DNA of 64,000 bases from Lateolabrax maculatus. Its lineage: Eukaryota > Chordata > Actinopteri > Acropomatiformes > Lateolabracidae. Shown piece after piece: positions 50,674 to 63,817 of the stretch. Location: contig CM062204.1 of assembly GCA_031216445.1 (NCBI GenBank), forward strand, positions 12,826,501 through 12,890,500, given 5' to 3'. Within the stretch, counting starts at the first letter, position 1. Each line of letters opens with the position of its first letter. Below the pieces are notes generated by a model that saw nothing but the letters and a program-made list of their open reading frames with translations, ran no database searches and was not told where the DNA came from. The translations under genes and the position numbers were made by a program.

Positions 50674-53455
50674 CTTTTTTGTTTGGCTCTCTGTGCATTA
50701 TCTGTGGTGTGGTGTGAGGGCTTGTGTCTGCATGTTCTAATAGAAAGAGACACTGTGTACAGGGCTCCTTCCCCTGTGTGTTTTTCTGCCTTCTCATTAT
50801 GCATGTTTGCTCTAATAACTTAGCTTTATGCGTAAGTCTAAGTATAATAGAAGTGACAAGTCGAGCACCACGCAAGGCACAGCACTGGGAACAAAGGCCC
50901 CTGGGACTGCCCCCATTTCATTTCTTTCTACACAGAGCAAGAGAGAGAGACAGCGAGATCGAGAAAGCGAGAGAGAGATGTTACGCCTGTGTCCTGTGTG
51001 TGATACCTGCACACTGGAGGGGCTTGCGGGGATCATGACTGTAAACCTCAGTGTGCTCATGTCAGCTCCTATGGAGAAAATGGATTACACTTCCTCTTGT
51101 CTGTTTGAATAGAAACACAGAGCACCAGTGTGCACTTGGCATGACCGCGAGAGGACGGCAAGCTTTATCCTGACACGACAGGCTAAGGCAGACTGGGCAG
51201 ATCAACAGTGGTTCACGGCAAACAAATCTTTTACGGATGTGCTTGCCTACTGCATGTGTAAATGTTTAGTCTCTGAGGGCACAACAGTGTCTATGAGTGT
51301 GAAAAACAGGCGATGTCAATTAACTGTGTGAGGCTTTGTCAGTCAGCCAGATATATAGTATGTTGTGCACTTGATCTACAAATAGAAGTAATCATGTTTG
51401 ATAACATGCTGTGATACATTGTTGTGCATTTTTTCCAATGCAAGCTCGAGTGCCTATCTTGCTAATTAAGGGGTGCCTGAACAATCATTACATTCAGCCA
51501 CGTCAACCTTTAATCCACCTTATATCACTGTATTACAGCAACAAGTTATGACAAAGGGACATGATGCTACTTCAAACTGTTCCAAAGAAGGGCTGCCCAC
51601 TCAAAGCACAGTCGAGTGCCAGGAAAACTAGTGAACAGTTTGGTGCTGTGAAGCTCCTTTGTGTGGCAGTGCTGGTGCGTCTAAGCTCAGATGGTCAGGC
51701 AATGTTACGCTGCGGGAGCCCTAGTGGGAGTATACATATAAGAAACTCAAAGCACTTCACACCCAGGACCCCCACAGTCATCCTGGAGCAGCTATTGTGC
51801 ACTCTTGTGCAAGTCTGGGTCTGTTCTTTTTGTCCATGGTTGGATTTTAAATTTGACAATGTCAAACTTTGACTATTAGTTCAACAGTTGGTCTGTATTA
51901 GGGCTATAAAGCCCATGATTTGAGTGTCCCTGAGCCAGTTGTTATTTTCTGAATTACACATGCTACTAGTTCTCATTCTGATTTCCTGAGAACAACAGCT
52001 GTTGTTTGTTCAAAGGCCAGCAAATATGTTTAAAATGAACTGGCAAGGACCTCTAATGTGGATTATGATTTTTGCCTGTTCTGTGCAAAAGGGGAAGTGC
52101 CAGGATGTTGCTATAGAGCCACATAATGTCGTAGGCAACAGGTTGGAATATATGGATGACTCAACAAAAAGTGTGGCTTGGACCGCTGCAATAAAATGCT
52201 CATTTGTGTCGTTTTGGCAGGCAATGACAAACAACATGTTTTGTCATTTCGACTTGTTGGCTGCACTCACAGTACATGATATTATCAACTGATGCAACAT
52301 TTCAAATAGATTGGTTATTTCATCGAGAACTTCCATTTGTTTGCCAGTTTTTAAAATGCTGCAAGAAAGTAAGTAATGGCAGAGGAAATAGACAAGCAAG
52401 ACTGTAACTTCTGAAATAAGAAATAACAATCTTCCTCTTAAAAATACTGTATTAGCAATAAAACACACCTTCAGTTAGTCCGTTATGACCAGTAGATTAT
52501 GGTGGCTAATGTTAAGTAATGTTAACTAACCTTTGCTTGATATTACTGCATAACTGACATTACTGAGGTTTGGTGACTTTATGACTCTACTCTACTTCTG
52601 CTACTGTTATGTTATAATTAAGCATTAATCATTATCCCATTATAGCCACAGTGGCCACTGTTCAGCAACAGTATCATGGTCTCACTTTAATGTACAGTGT
52701 TTTGACTTAGCCTTAAGGATGAAGGGTTGCTATAGCTGTATAGTTAATAGATTTAGCAAAAATAAGCTGCTGTTTTGGTTTTATTTATTTCTCTCTTCTT
52801 TGTGCATTACCTTCTTGTAATAGCAGACAGTGTAGAGACTCAGGCAGTATAATACAGACCTGTGCCACAGGGAGAGGCAGTGGGCCAAGTCATACTCCTG
52901 CCATCCACAATCCATTCAACATGCAACACATCACTAGAGCCTCTGTGTTGCTGGAGGGGAGCATGCACTGATACCCTCTTAATGTTCTTTAAGCTGGGCC
53001 CAAGTGAGAAATTGCTAATGTGCAACAAAGCCTGGACTCTGGTGATCGCGACTGAAGCCTTAGCAAAGCACTATACCGTATTTTGTGTGGCATCTGAAGG
53101 GAATTTGGTAATTACTTATTTGTTTGTGATTGCAATTTAACACCTGCCATCCCTGAACAGTATTTACTTTAAATAATCCTGCTTGTTAGGATAATTTAAA
53201 TGGACTTTCATGCTATGTAAATGGAACTAGTTGTATGATTTAAGTATGGGCAGGGAACAGGGGTGAGTGTTGGGGTGGTATGCAATTCTACTTGTACCTC
53301 AGCCTACCACTGAAGCAATTCTCTACAGTCACTTATATGATGAATTTGGGCTTGTTACCCAGCTTTCCCCGACCATATAGTATTTTTCTGTATATTCCAT
53401 AACTGAGGCACATTTGAGAAGTTTCAACACAGTGGGGAAGTGAACATCCACTCAC

Positions 53456-53569
53456 CCGGGCACTTTGTCCAGCAATAAGCTGGTCATCTTCAGTCTGGAC
53501 ACTGGTCCTGCTGCGAGTATCATAGTCCTCCTGTTCAAAGTCAGAGTCATCTTCCAGTTCCTCTGGTGT
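53456..53569 (-). CDS. ctnna2: ctnna2 coding exon: phosphorylatable linker
   Basis: This 114-bp, 38-codon exon runs from TPEELEDDSD to DDQLIAGQSAR with phase 0 at both ends. It encodes the acidic linker between the M domain and the actin-binding domain. In alpha-E-catenin this linker is phosphorylated by CK2 and then CK1 at several Ser/Thr residues. The matching sites are visible here: the serine in DDSDFE, and the serine and threonines in RSRTSVQTEDD. The acceptor is TTTTCACAG and the donor is GTGAGT. The acidic run with FEQEDYD is more alpha-N-like than alpha-E-like, because alpha-E has FETEDFD. Because the exon is a whole number of codons with phase-0 borders, skipping it would keep the frame, although I know of no such isoform. 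Confidence 0.96.
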
Positions 53570-54476
53570 CTGTGAAAAACACAGAAACAAACTCAGGCAA
53601 ACAGTCTGAGAGACATAGACAAACTGAAAAAGAAAAAAATCATACGACTTAAAATTGACAGCTCAAAAGGGCAATTTTCTTTGCCTTCATGCCTCATTGT
53701 GTGGGAATCCAGAGTAATGGATAGCATATCCCTGTTCTGTCATTTTCAGTATACAGTTCTTCATCTGGAGTTTTACCTCAAACTAAACTCAGCGTGTGAC
53801 AGCGATGTCACACAATTAAAAGAGTCAAATCTGAGCCGGAGTTATTCTCTGAACATTGTTTAAATGGACATATTTGAAAGTTCTCCCAACAGTAGACCAA
53901 ACACACAATGCACAGAGGGGAAAATGGCCTGAAGAGATTTAGTGAGTTGATCAGAATGTTTTGTCCACACCTCCTAACCCATCTAAGGTCTTCTGTCGAA
54001 TTGAATATTTTTCAAATTGGCAGCATCAACGTATTAGCTTTGGTTGAAAGGTAAAAGATACCCGAAAAGAAGGCAGTTGTCAGTGCCTTTTAAGAAATCA
54101 TCAACCAAAAGATGAGATGAAATGTAAGGTATAAAGAGCAACAATTAGTTACTATTTGACCACAGAATAATGCATATTTGAGCAACTTACTCTTTAAGTG
54201 AATGCATTTATAGCTGGATCTCAAAATCCAGGGTAATAGAACCACATGTTAACCAGCTTCGTGAGGCCGGTAATTTAAAGAGTAATTCCACCCAGTCTAA
54301 CAATCCTGCTTGAACTGCCAACGAGTAGTGACAATATATTTATTCCATAACCTGTGCAGCAGTGATGTATTGTAGCATTATAGTGCCACGATACATCACA
54401 GCTGGATGTAGTCACAGACACACCTGACCATACCTAGATGAGATGCTGGTAAACCATAGAGGCCATTGCAGCTATG

Positions 54477-54494
54477 TTTTTTTTTTTTTTTTTC
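54477..54494. repeat. T18 homopolymer
   Basis: An uninterrupted T run in a ctnna2 intron. Confidence 0.95.
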
Positions 54495-55050
54495 CGAAAG
54501 GAGTTACTCTTTCGATTGAGCTAAGCCCCCTCATTCATTTTGAATGGGGCCACTGGGTTGGCACAGCGAGGATGCCGATAGAAAGGGCTGTGGCAAAAAA
54601 GAAAAAAAAACCCAAACTCACAAAAAGTTACCTGGTAGATAGCTTTGTTATGCATACACCGTAATTCTGCTATTTACCTCATGATCATGGCATCAGAGGA
54701 TTAAATTAATGATATCGTGATAATTTTTCAGAGGTGTAAACATCCTGGCTCATAGTATTATGAACTGCCGTGCAGTATTATGGCACCTGATAAGCCTTAA
54801 ACCCATGGATCTATTATTAACCCAGCAGCCTCGGATTTCACGGTCTCACAGAGACAACATGCCCCAGTCAATGCAGCTTCTCACATATTTTGTAATGCAC
54901 TTCCAGCACAGTATTAGTTGAACTTTTTGTGTGAGACAGGCTGTAGGTCAGAGACAAGGGTTATATTACACTTGTCAGTCTCCAACCACTGGTCAGTTTC
55001 ATGCAGGTTCCATTTTATCAACACTTGCTACTCCTTCGCACTACTCTCTA

Positions 55051-55072
55051 TGTGCGTGTGTGTGTGTGTGTG
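55051..55072. repeat. TG microsatellite
   Basis: A short TG repeat with one C, in a ctnna2 intron. Confidence 0.9.
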
Positions 55073-56339
55073 TACATGGGTACATGAACACCAGGACAAA
55101 ACTATGTTTTCAAGAACTTCATTATAACTTTAAACTCTTCACAAGACCTGCCTCAATTTTTAAACACTGTGGAGAATTGGTTTCTTAATCCATCGACTGC
55201 TCCTAAGATCTGTGCTGTAAAAATTCTAAAGAAGCCATTATTTGGCTTAAGTGGGAGAAAAATAACACAGGCACATACAAATGTGTGCCCCAAAAAATAA
55301 CCATTATATGTGGCACCAACATTTGCTATCTATATGATGGAGTTAGACAACAGAGAAAGCAAGGATCCTCCAAGTTGTTTCCGCAGAAAGTAATTGAACT
55401 TGGATGGGATTATGAAGCCAGCTGGTCCCGGGCAGTTCAAAGCTGCCTGTTTTACATTATTTACCAACATCAAATTATTTTCCATAATTAGATTTTTTCC
55501 AGAGCTGCACTGGGAAACCTACCAGCCTGCATAAAGCTGAATAAATGAATTACATGGTGAAGAGAGAAGGGCCAGTTCGGGTGAAAAATGCAGATACTGT
55601 AACATCAGAGTGCATATGGGAGGCAATGGAACTGCTTGTATCACTTTGTTGTGCTGCATGTTTATCATGACATACTGTAAAATGTTCTGCCAGCTTTATA
55701 AAACAGATCATGTGGTAAGTGTGACATCTGAAATGGAAATTCTATTGAATGTTAGATTCAATTATGTATTCTTAGGGCAGGTATGTTTTTGTCAGAAAAC
55801 ATCCACAATCATCTATGATAGTCAGTAGCACATTTTGCTAAAAATGTCTCACAGATGTGAAGCTAAAATGAGAATGACGAGGCAAAAACTGAACAGGTGT
55901 CTGTGAGTGTGACGTATTCGTCTCATGAGTCAGGGTGAAGTTTGTAGATGTTATTCTTTCATGAATAAAAACTTTAGTTTCTATCTTTGTGGGATATGTG
56001 AGTATAAATTATTATATTAGATGGTAAAAAGAAAATAAATACGAATAATAAATATGTAGATTGAAGTGATTATGGATTGCAAAAAAGTAGATCATAAATT
56101 TACACCAAATCGATTTAATACAGACTAATTGACTGATTATTCAGCAACACTGGGAAATAAGCAAATTATTCAGATGTCTACATGCACAAAATACCCAATA
56201 AAATGTCTGAAATATGTGGAAGAAGCCAGAAATAAATTACTGCACTTGGTCTCGGTCAGCATTTCCAAACACATTCATTTCTGTCTAACTCTTGCTGAGT
56301 GTTTTCCTTTTGCTCTTTTAGAGGAGGTAATGGACATAC

Positions 56340-56491
56340 CCTTATCATGAGAACAGCTTTCCTGATGTCACGGACGCCATCATAGACCAAACGGGATGCA
56401 TCAATGAATTCATTCTCCTCAAAGGCCTGTGGGGGGTTTGTACTCAGTGCCTCGATAGCTACTTCCACTTGTTCAGCAAAACGGGGCATGA
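56340..56491 (-). CDS. ctnna2: ctnna2 coding exon: end of M domain (MIII bundle)
   Basis: This 152-bp exon supplies the last two bases of a split valine codon and then 50 codons, from MPRFAEQVEV to RKAVLMIR. It corresponds to about residues 582-631 of alpha-catenin, the C-terminal helices of the third M-domain bundle. That region takes part in autoinhibition and force-dependent vinculin binding. The stretch ENEFIDASRLVYDGVRDIR is near invariant across alpha-catenins. The acceptor is a pyrimidine-rich tract ending CATGCAG at 56,492 and the donor is GTATGT starting at 56,339. It is the most upstream exon in the window; the preceding one, expected to end in a sequence like KVLEATKLLS plus ETV, was not found up to 64,000. 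Substitutions such as PPQAF for the VPQPF I recall in mammals are modest. Confidence 0.96.
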
Positions 56492-58659
56492 CTGCATGGA
56501 GAAATAGGTAAGGAGGGTAAAGACAGAGAACAAAAGAAAGATATCAGGGTCAGGTGTATCACATTTATCTTTATGTAATCTTTCAGAATAGGCTTATCAA
56601 TTAAAAGGCATGGTAAAAGCACAGATATTAGTGTGTAGTTTCCCGCGTCGGGGACATGATCACAAACTTTTCATCTCAAATTTTATAGCAGCAGGGTCTC
56701 CCCCCTTCGTCAGTCTCTACTCATTTGTGTACTTCAGGAAAAGGCGAGGTGTCACCCTAAGCTTCTGTGTAAACAACAATATTTCATTCGCACTTTGCAC
56801 GCCAATTAGCTATTTCACCTTGGCTTACCCAACAGGAAGATTGGCCTGTCAGTCACAGATGTGTTTCTGTGTACGCTGACGTTTGGCATGTGGAAGTGTG
56901 TGTATGTGTGCAACATGCAAGAAGATGGCTGTATGCGCGTCAGTGTTACAGTGCAAGGACGCTAACTTGCAAGCTCAGCCTGTCAAATCACAATGCCGAT
57001 GAAGGGAAACAAATTCATCAAAGTCTTTTGAGCTGCACAAAAGCCAAGTAACAAAAGAAAAGTCCCTATTGACCATAAAAATGGTTGGTTTTGTTGTCAG
57101 TATCAATTGGCCAGACCGGATGGAAGAGCTTTATGCTCTTTGTGTGTTCAAATGAATTGTGCTGAATGTGAATAGACATTATTCAATATTCACAAATACG
57201 GACAGAATGTTTGAATATTTAGCAGGCTACCTTTCTACGTAATCTCCTGTTGAGCAAAAATAATTGAAAGCAGACTTTAATAATGTGTTTTCTTTTTGTA
57301 TGGAAATCATCATAACAAAAGCTATGGTTTACCTGGACAGACAGTTGCCAGCAAGAAAAGGTCAGTCTTCATATATTGTATTATCTATAGGTGCTTTTTC
57401 AAACACCACAAATGCCAATAACCGCACCATTACTTGTGACTGTGCTTCACTGTCCATGAATATACAGGTATTCACAATACATATACATATTTAAAAAGTG
57501 ATTTTAGATAGAGAAAGACATGGAGAGAGACAGAGAAAGAATAAGACAAAGACTTTGCTTTTTTTAATGTTATAAAAAGGAGACTGCTTTGAAAATAATC
57601 AGCAACAAATATGTACAGTATACATAAAGAGTGGATTTTTAAAGAGTAGATATTTGGACTGACTTAAGACAATGCACTTTTGAGAGGAGAAGACAGGTCT
57701 AATGAGGACAGATGGATAGGACAAAAGAAAAAAAAAAGAAAAAAAAAACAGGGGAAAGGACAAATTAAGTCTGGCAGCTTGGCTGGTGAGCCTACACCGG
57801 AAAGCTAACTGTGTGATTTTATTATTATTCTCTACACTTTCCTCCTCTCTTACACGCAGAGTGAACCAAATCAATTAGCCAGCTTGCACTAAAGGTGTAT
57901 CTGCAGTAGTATACTTATTTGTCTGATATAAAACATAAGCTATATTTCACCAAACATAAAAGGCACTACAAAAAGTCTCCCCCTTTTTCTTTTCATTTTT
58001 AATTCAGTTTAATCCACTTACTGGAGAAGCGTAAAATAGGCTTTTGGGAATTGCTGGGAAGGCGTTTTAAATAGAAATATTTAAATGTTCTCCAAGCTCT
58101 TAATGAGCAAAGTTGCTGATGGTAAGGAGCAATTTCACTCATTCCAGTTGAAAAATGATGAAGGGAATTAAATGTGACCATGTAGGAATGGATTTTTTTC
58201 ACCCCGTAGGCTTAAGCATAGTTTAAGTGAGAAGTTATGGAAGTACAATGAATGCTTAAAAACCTCACAGCAGAGATGGCGTGCCCCTGTGAGGTGTTTA
58301 ACGAACTCCAAACAGCACAAACTCCACCCTTTTCGATGCCTAAACCTGCCTGGTACCTTTTTTCGCTTGAAGACAGCTCAATTTAGACACTATATTACAA
58401 AAGGTAAAATCAAAAGCACGTACAGTATATACAAAAAGGCCCATACTAAATCATGACGTACAACTTTAACCATAAAATTGGATGTGTCAAAAGTTTGATT
58501 TGTGTTGTTTTTGGAGGATACAGTTTTACCCCCTATATTAAAATGTCATGTTGAGTAGCCAAGCATTGTTCAGACTTAAAAAACCTTATTCTTAAATTCT
58601 AACATCAAGAATACTTTATACAGAATTACAGGGGTCCATGAAGACATTGCATATTCCTA

Positions 58660-58870
58660 AGTATTATATTACGTATGGCACTTTATAATAATGATAAATA
58701 TACCATATTACTACTATAGTGTTTTTATTGTATTTTTATGTTATATTATGTGCTATGTTATGGCATATTTCCATTTTTGTAATATGTATATCATAGTATT
58801 GTATAGTATTGTATTCATACCACAAAGTATTTATATAGTGTATATATATTATATATAACATTATACACTT
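58660..58870. repeat. AT-rich low-complexity tract
   Basis: A run of TATTAT, TATAGTATTG and TATATA-like words with almost no G or C. It has no coding potential. Confidence 0.8.
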
Positions 58871-58931
58871 TAAGCAGCTATAACCAATAGGTTTATATTT
58901 ATAAAGAATCTAAGACTACTTATATGTGAAA

Positions 58932-58980
58932 GCAGTTGCTCTTAGTGATTCTATCACTTAGTGATAGAATTAGAAACTGC
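58932..58980. repeat. hairpin: perfect 11-bp inner arms plus 6-bp outer arms
   Basis: ATTCTATCACT and AGTGATAGAAT flank a single T at 58,959. Further out, GCAGTT (58,932) pairs with AACTGC (58,975). The spacing between inner and outer arms is unequal (10 and 4 bases). It may be the end of a mobile element. Confidence 0.85.
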
Positions 58981-59039
58981 AGTTCTTTATAGTGTCTTTC
59001 AGCCCATTGTTTTTGATGTTCAGCAAAAAGACTAATACC

Positions 59040-59200
59040 CTCGATACCTGCTCAGCACTAAATGGCAGACAGACAATGATAGCAACTAGCTGGTAAACAT
59101 AGAGGAGCATTGAAAGCCTCCTGGTAATTCCCTCAGGAGTTGGTGGAGACCAAAACAGAGCTACAGTAAAAGGAGACTAAAAATTGGAAAAATATATCAG
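59040..59200 (+). repeat. teleost repeat (CCCTCAGGAGTTGGTGGAG family), copy 2
   Basis: This is the better preserved copy, with TTCCCTCAGGAGTTGGTGGA and GACCAAAACAGAGCTACAGT. It may extend left to about 58,985. It has the same orientation as the copy at 46,865. Confidence 0.6.
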
Positions 59201-61451
59201 GTGGAAAGAAATGCAACTCCAAATGAATGACATCAGTGTTCTTTTTATAGCGTGTTGCTCCCTGCCCCAAGTGGCCAAAGGTGTAATATATTATTATGTA
59301 TCTATACTATAGGTAACATTGACAAAATGTAATTTTTTTTTAAGCTATTAAGGATAAAACATTGAAGGATATGAGAATAAGATTTCAGGGCTCCTGCTTT
59401 TAGTCAATTTACTGCTTGGTGCTCGTTCGCTCTAACCTTGGTTAAAATGTTTACCTACCTCCTCATACCGCACTGCTACTCTCAAAGCAATTTCCTCATC
59501 AGCACTCTCTCATACTGTAACTCCCACCTCTATTTACGCACTGATTAAGAGACCTTACCTCCTCTCCTTGCAAGCTATGAGTTTGCCATCTGCTCTCCCA
59601 TTCTGTCTAAAACCTTTTTTCCCATCATTATAACAATGGATACAAATTTAAAGAGTGACTCAGCTGGTTCAGCAACTGTGCTCGGTACCATTTTGAGTAT
59701 TAAAGCAGCACTGATTCACTGTCCTATTTCCCCTAAAGTACAAATTGCTGTCTTTCTTCTTTATATTAGTGGCCACTGATGTTAGTAATCAGGTATTCTG
59801 ATTAAATATTTTAAAATAAATGCTTAATATTTATGGTACGTTGCTCTAAGTCGGGCCAGCCACAAAGTCTGGTCTTCGGAGCTATTACTTTAAAAGTGTA
59901 GTAGACAGTGTGAAGTGTCTTTACTTGTATCCCTCAGTTTCTGCTGCACTTCTTTTTAGTGCAGTTGATCCACTGATTTACAGGCATGACATGTGGGTGG
60001 CAGTGTGAGCATGTGTGTTATTACTCACTGCAAAACCCTGGCTAAATCCCATTTACTGTGCCCCGATGCAATAACAAGGAGCAACGCCACCCTGCTTCTC
60101 TAAATGGTACACTGACTTAGGCCATACATCAGTTTTTTAATCTACCCTCTCCAGGCACCACATTAATGATCGACTTTAAAATTTGTCCCCTTTTTTGAAA
60201 AGAAGATTAGTTTAAACACAGGGAGTTAGTGGGCAGAAAAGTGTCTCAGGAAAGAAGGCGGGAGTGGGGAAAAGAGAGAGAAGCCATAACCACTTTCCCA
60301 TTAGACTATTGATTTTTCTCCCTCTCAAGGACACGCTTCAATCCCGGGCCCATGTGTGGACTGTCTGTCAGGAATCTATGGCTCAGCTTTACACAGAGGA
60401 GTTGTGTGCCTTGGCTGCCTGTATTTGGTCTGGCCATAAATCGGACCACACTCAATATGAGAAAGAGGGATGAGCAAATTGGGACAAGGTCAAAGGGCAG
60501 GTAGTTGTGATAAGCGTCCTGTGTTGATGTGGCAGCTGTCAGAAAGACAGGCAAGTGGTCGCACCTGGCACGAGTGGCCACGGGAATAAACACAGCAGCA
60601 ATCAAATAAAAACACAAACAGCCAACTCAAACACACACACACACTCAAGCACATGGCAACTGTTTTACACATGCACACCACTGAGAAAAGAAAAAAAGGG
60701 GACCACATCAATGAATTCCTCTAAAATCCTTGCCCAAATCGCTTAGTGAAATCCTTGGTGACAGCTATTGATTTTTTAGTAGAGTCTAGTTAATTGGACT
60801 CAGTACCCTCTAAAAAGTGTGTGGTCCTATATCCTTTTCCTTTGTTCAGCTACACTTAATCATTTTTCCCCCAGCTATAGATTTCTCCTTGACTGTGTTC
60901 AAATCCATAGACATCAGGTCTTTGAGGACTGAGGGGAGAGGGAGGCAAAAGTTCACAAGGATCAATAAGTGCTTTATGGTCCAGATCAAATGTGCATGGT
61001 AGCCCCTAAAAACCCCAACTACCACAACTAAGAGGGAAACAGGAATGGGAAACACAATAGCTCTTCATCAAAGAGAAATGTGGGGCCAATGAAACGCTGG
61101 TCTAACACAGCTGCCGGTGCCCCACCTTAAAATCTCAATTAGCACCCACAATTGAGAGGACACAGGGCCTCGTTAAAATGTAAGACAGGAGTTATCTTCA
61201 AGGCTGTGCAGCCAGTGCCTTACCTTAAAGTGAAGTCAGACAGGACACCGGGCATCTTAATCTTAATCTTCCATAGGATGAAGCAACTGCATCTGAGTTT
61301 TGTTTGAACATGGATCTGGCTTGTAACTTACCACATTGTTGGTAAATATCAAAGTTGCACAAATGACAAACTGAGCCACCTACAGTGTAGGAGAGTAGTA
61401 GCAGCAGGTTAGACCAGCAAGTCATAGCTGCTAAAGTTTCAACACTTTCAC

Positions 61452-61479
61452 CACCTACAGGCAGATCGGCCTGTAGGTG
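61452..61479. repeat. hairpin: perfect 11-bp arms, 6-base loop
   Basis: CACCTACAGGC and GCCTGTAGGTG surround AGATCG. The sequence CACCTACAGTGTAGG about 80 bases to the left and ACAGTGTAGG just to the right share words with the arms. Confidence 0.9.
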
Positions 61480-61649
61480 TACAGTGTAGGTTCTGTTTTC
61501 TTACTGTGCGGCATGGGCTTTGAGGTTTTTACATTTACATTTTCAGCTTGTGGCTGTAAAATATCAACTATTAAGTTTTGAAGATTTTGTAAATAAATCA
61601 TAATGTATTCCTTTTATAAACATCTATAAACCAAGAGGTGCTGTGTTTC

Positions 61650-61860
61650 AGGTTTGGATTTAGGTACAAAAACAACTTTGTTAGCTTTATGGTAAGATCA
61701 TGGTTTGAGTTACAGTAAATACTTTGTTAATGTTAGGGAAAGATTGTGTTTTGGGTTAAAACAACTACTTTTCAAATGTTATGCAACCTTTGTCGTCATG
61801 GTTAAAAAAATAAACATGTGGTTATGGTTATGGAACAGTCATGGTCATGTCTTTTGTGTA
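61650..61860 (+). repeat. teleost repeat (GGGTTAAAACAAC family)
   Basis: GATCATGGTTTGAGTTACAG, AAGATTGTGTTTTGGGTTAA and ATAAACATGTGGTTATGGTT match a degenerate GTTAGGG-type fish repeat from memory. The 147-codon ORF over it (61,705-62,148) is a by-product. Confidence 0.6.
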
Positions 61861-63817
61861 AAAGCCATCCATCCCTGCTGCTTTATAAGAATGTCAACTT
61901 ACTTCATCCTGTGCTCAACCAACATCTGTAATTTTCTTGTGGTGATTTCTTTTGACCTTGCATCCCACCACTTCTTTTTCTTTGTACATATAAAATCTGG
62001 CACTGAGAACAGAGTGATCTCTGTGTTCTTCCCAGTATTAAGTGGGAAGCTGCTCCAGTTAACAAAAGTCCTACATATTGCAGGTTTCAATATAAAATAT
62101 AAAACATCAAATACACACAAACACATAAACCGCCGCTACACAAAATAAAATATTGCAGGTGTAACACTTAATCCCTGCAGGTGACAAAGGCTTTACATTT
62201 GTTGAAGCTATTACTTTCTTATGGATGAAAAACTTCAGCAAGTCTACACCTGCACATCTAACTGTTGCAACCACTAATTTTCTTGTCGATGAGGTAATAA
62301 AAATTATACTGGAAAAGCAAGTCATAGTCATAGTCAAGTCATAGCTGCAATATTGACTGTGCATGGCTTAATTTTTTGTCAGTGGCACTGTGCTTCATTG
62401 TTACTATCTAAGGGAATATGTATTCATACTGTACCATGTTATCAGTGATATCTTCAATTAGAGATGAGAACTAATTTTGAGTTAGGGTATAGAGATCTCA
62501 TAAAATAGAAATGCTTCAGTAAAGTGATACTATCTTAAAATAGTACTCAATAAATGTTGCTTTCTGCCTCTGCCTATATGTTGGATTCTAGAAGCCAGGT
62601 ATATTTGTGTATCAAGGGTCTAATTATTCAATGTTTTACCTCTATTTCTCTTTTGAATACAAGATTCAGGTAGTCAGCTTCTAATTTTAAGCCATTAGAT
62701 TCACAGTATGATGTTAACTCTTAAAATAGCAAATACATGATAAAGAAAAATCAGCTGCAAATCAATATGATGTCGCAACATCAACCGTTCTCAATTTGTT
62801 GTTAGCAGTAATGCTGACATAATGCTTCTGGGGTCCTGCTGACTCAAGAAAAAGGCTCCATAGTCCATGGAGGATTAATAGAACAGCAGGACAATTATAT
62901 AGTCTTAGTCTATAGTTGTACCTATAGTCATCTATAGTTGAGAAGGTTATGGTCATATGAAAATTGACCTTGAGTGTCCATGTACTTTATCAATTAAGTA
63001 CCCCAAACAACTACACTGAATTATGCAATAATAGAAAAAAATGTGCTTCAGATACCATATAACTAGTTCTGTACCATCCATTATGGTGGAGTTGAGTGCC
63101 AAAAGAGGGTCTCAAACAGATGGCTGTGTGAACACACGTGACTCACTTAATGCTGTTTTCGACTTATCAGCTAGCAGGGAGGGGAGCTGATTGTGTCTCT
63201 CAATTATCCTGACAGATGAAAGTAACGAGCGAAACAATAGATATAGCGCGTCACTAAATGGGCTCTAATTGGAGAGAGATAGAAACCGGGGGAGGGATGG
63301 ATGGGCGAGAATGGAGAAAAACACAATGAGGAAAGGGGTGGCTAGTGTAAAAGACGGATAGTGGTCTTTTTTTTATTCTTGTGGACGAGTAATTGCTAAA
63401 TTACCTCTTCCCTTTCATCCTGTGTTTTTGTTTGTCACCTTTCATAATGGTCCATTTTTAAAGGCATGTTAGCTCCTACTTTTAAGGGACTTGAGGAACT
63501 ATTTCATAGAGCAAAAAATGTTTCTCAAAAAAATAGAGACATCGGACTCTTTCTTCTTTCCTTGTTCAGGCTCTTTCTAAACACAATACACACTACCATA
63601 ATACCTTGAACAAAAGGCATTATTGAAAAGAAATGCTGAGTTCTCAATCTCTGAACAACCTGCGGTGAGAGGGTGCTACTGTACAAAAAATGTCATAACA
63701 TAAGAAGTTGTAACACAACCAGTCCTGGCGAAAAATGAACAAACAAATGTTTTTAATGAGACTTTTACCCAGTTCGTTATGTGCCAGGTCGGGACTGGTA
63801 CGCACTGATTCCAGGAA

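Larger units (their letters stand above)
47304..53455 (-). other. ctnna2: ctnna2 intron, 6.2 kb
   Basis: This intron has GTGAGT and CTGCAG ends. It contains a GA microsatellite (50,151-50,203), a TG microsatellite followed by a G run (50,631-50,673), and an unusual GC-richer repeat-free stretch between them (50,250-50,520). The ORFs here, including a 151-codon one ending in Arg-Glu repeats, come from simple sequence and look non-coding. Confidence 0.9.
53570..56339 (-). other. ctnna2: ctnna2 intron, 2.8 kb
   Basis: This intron has GTATGT and TTTTCACAG ends. It contains a T18 run (54,477-54,494) and a TG microsatellite (55,051-55,072). Nothing else was recognised. Confidence 0.9.

Noticed and set aside
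61705..62148. 147-codon ORF
   Set aside because: It overlaps a dispersed fish repeat and reads as AT-rich translated noise with no motif.
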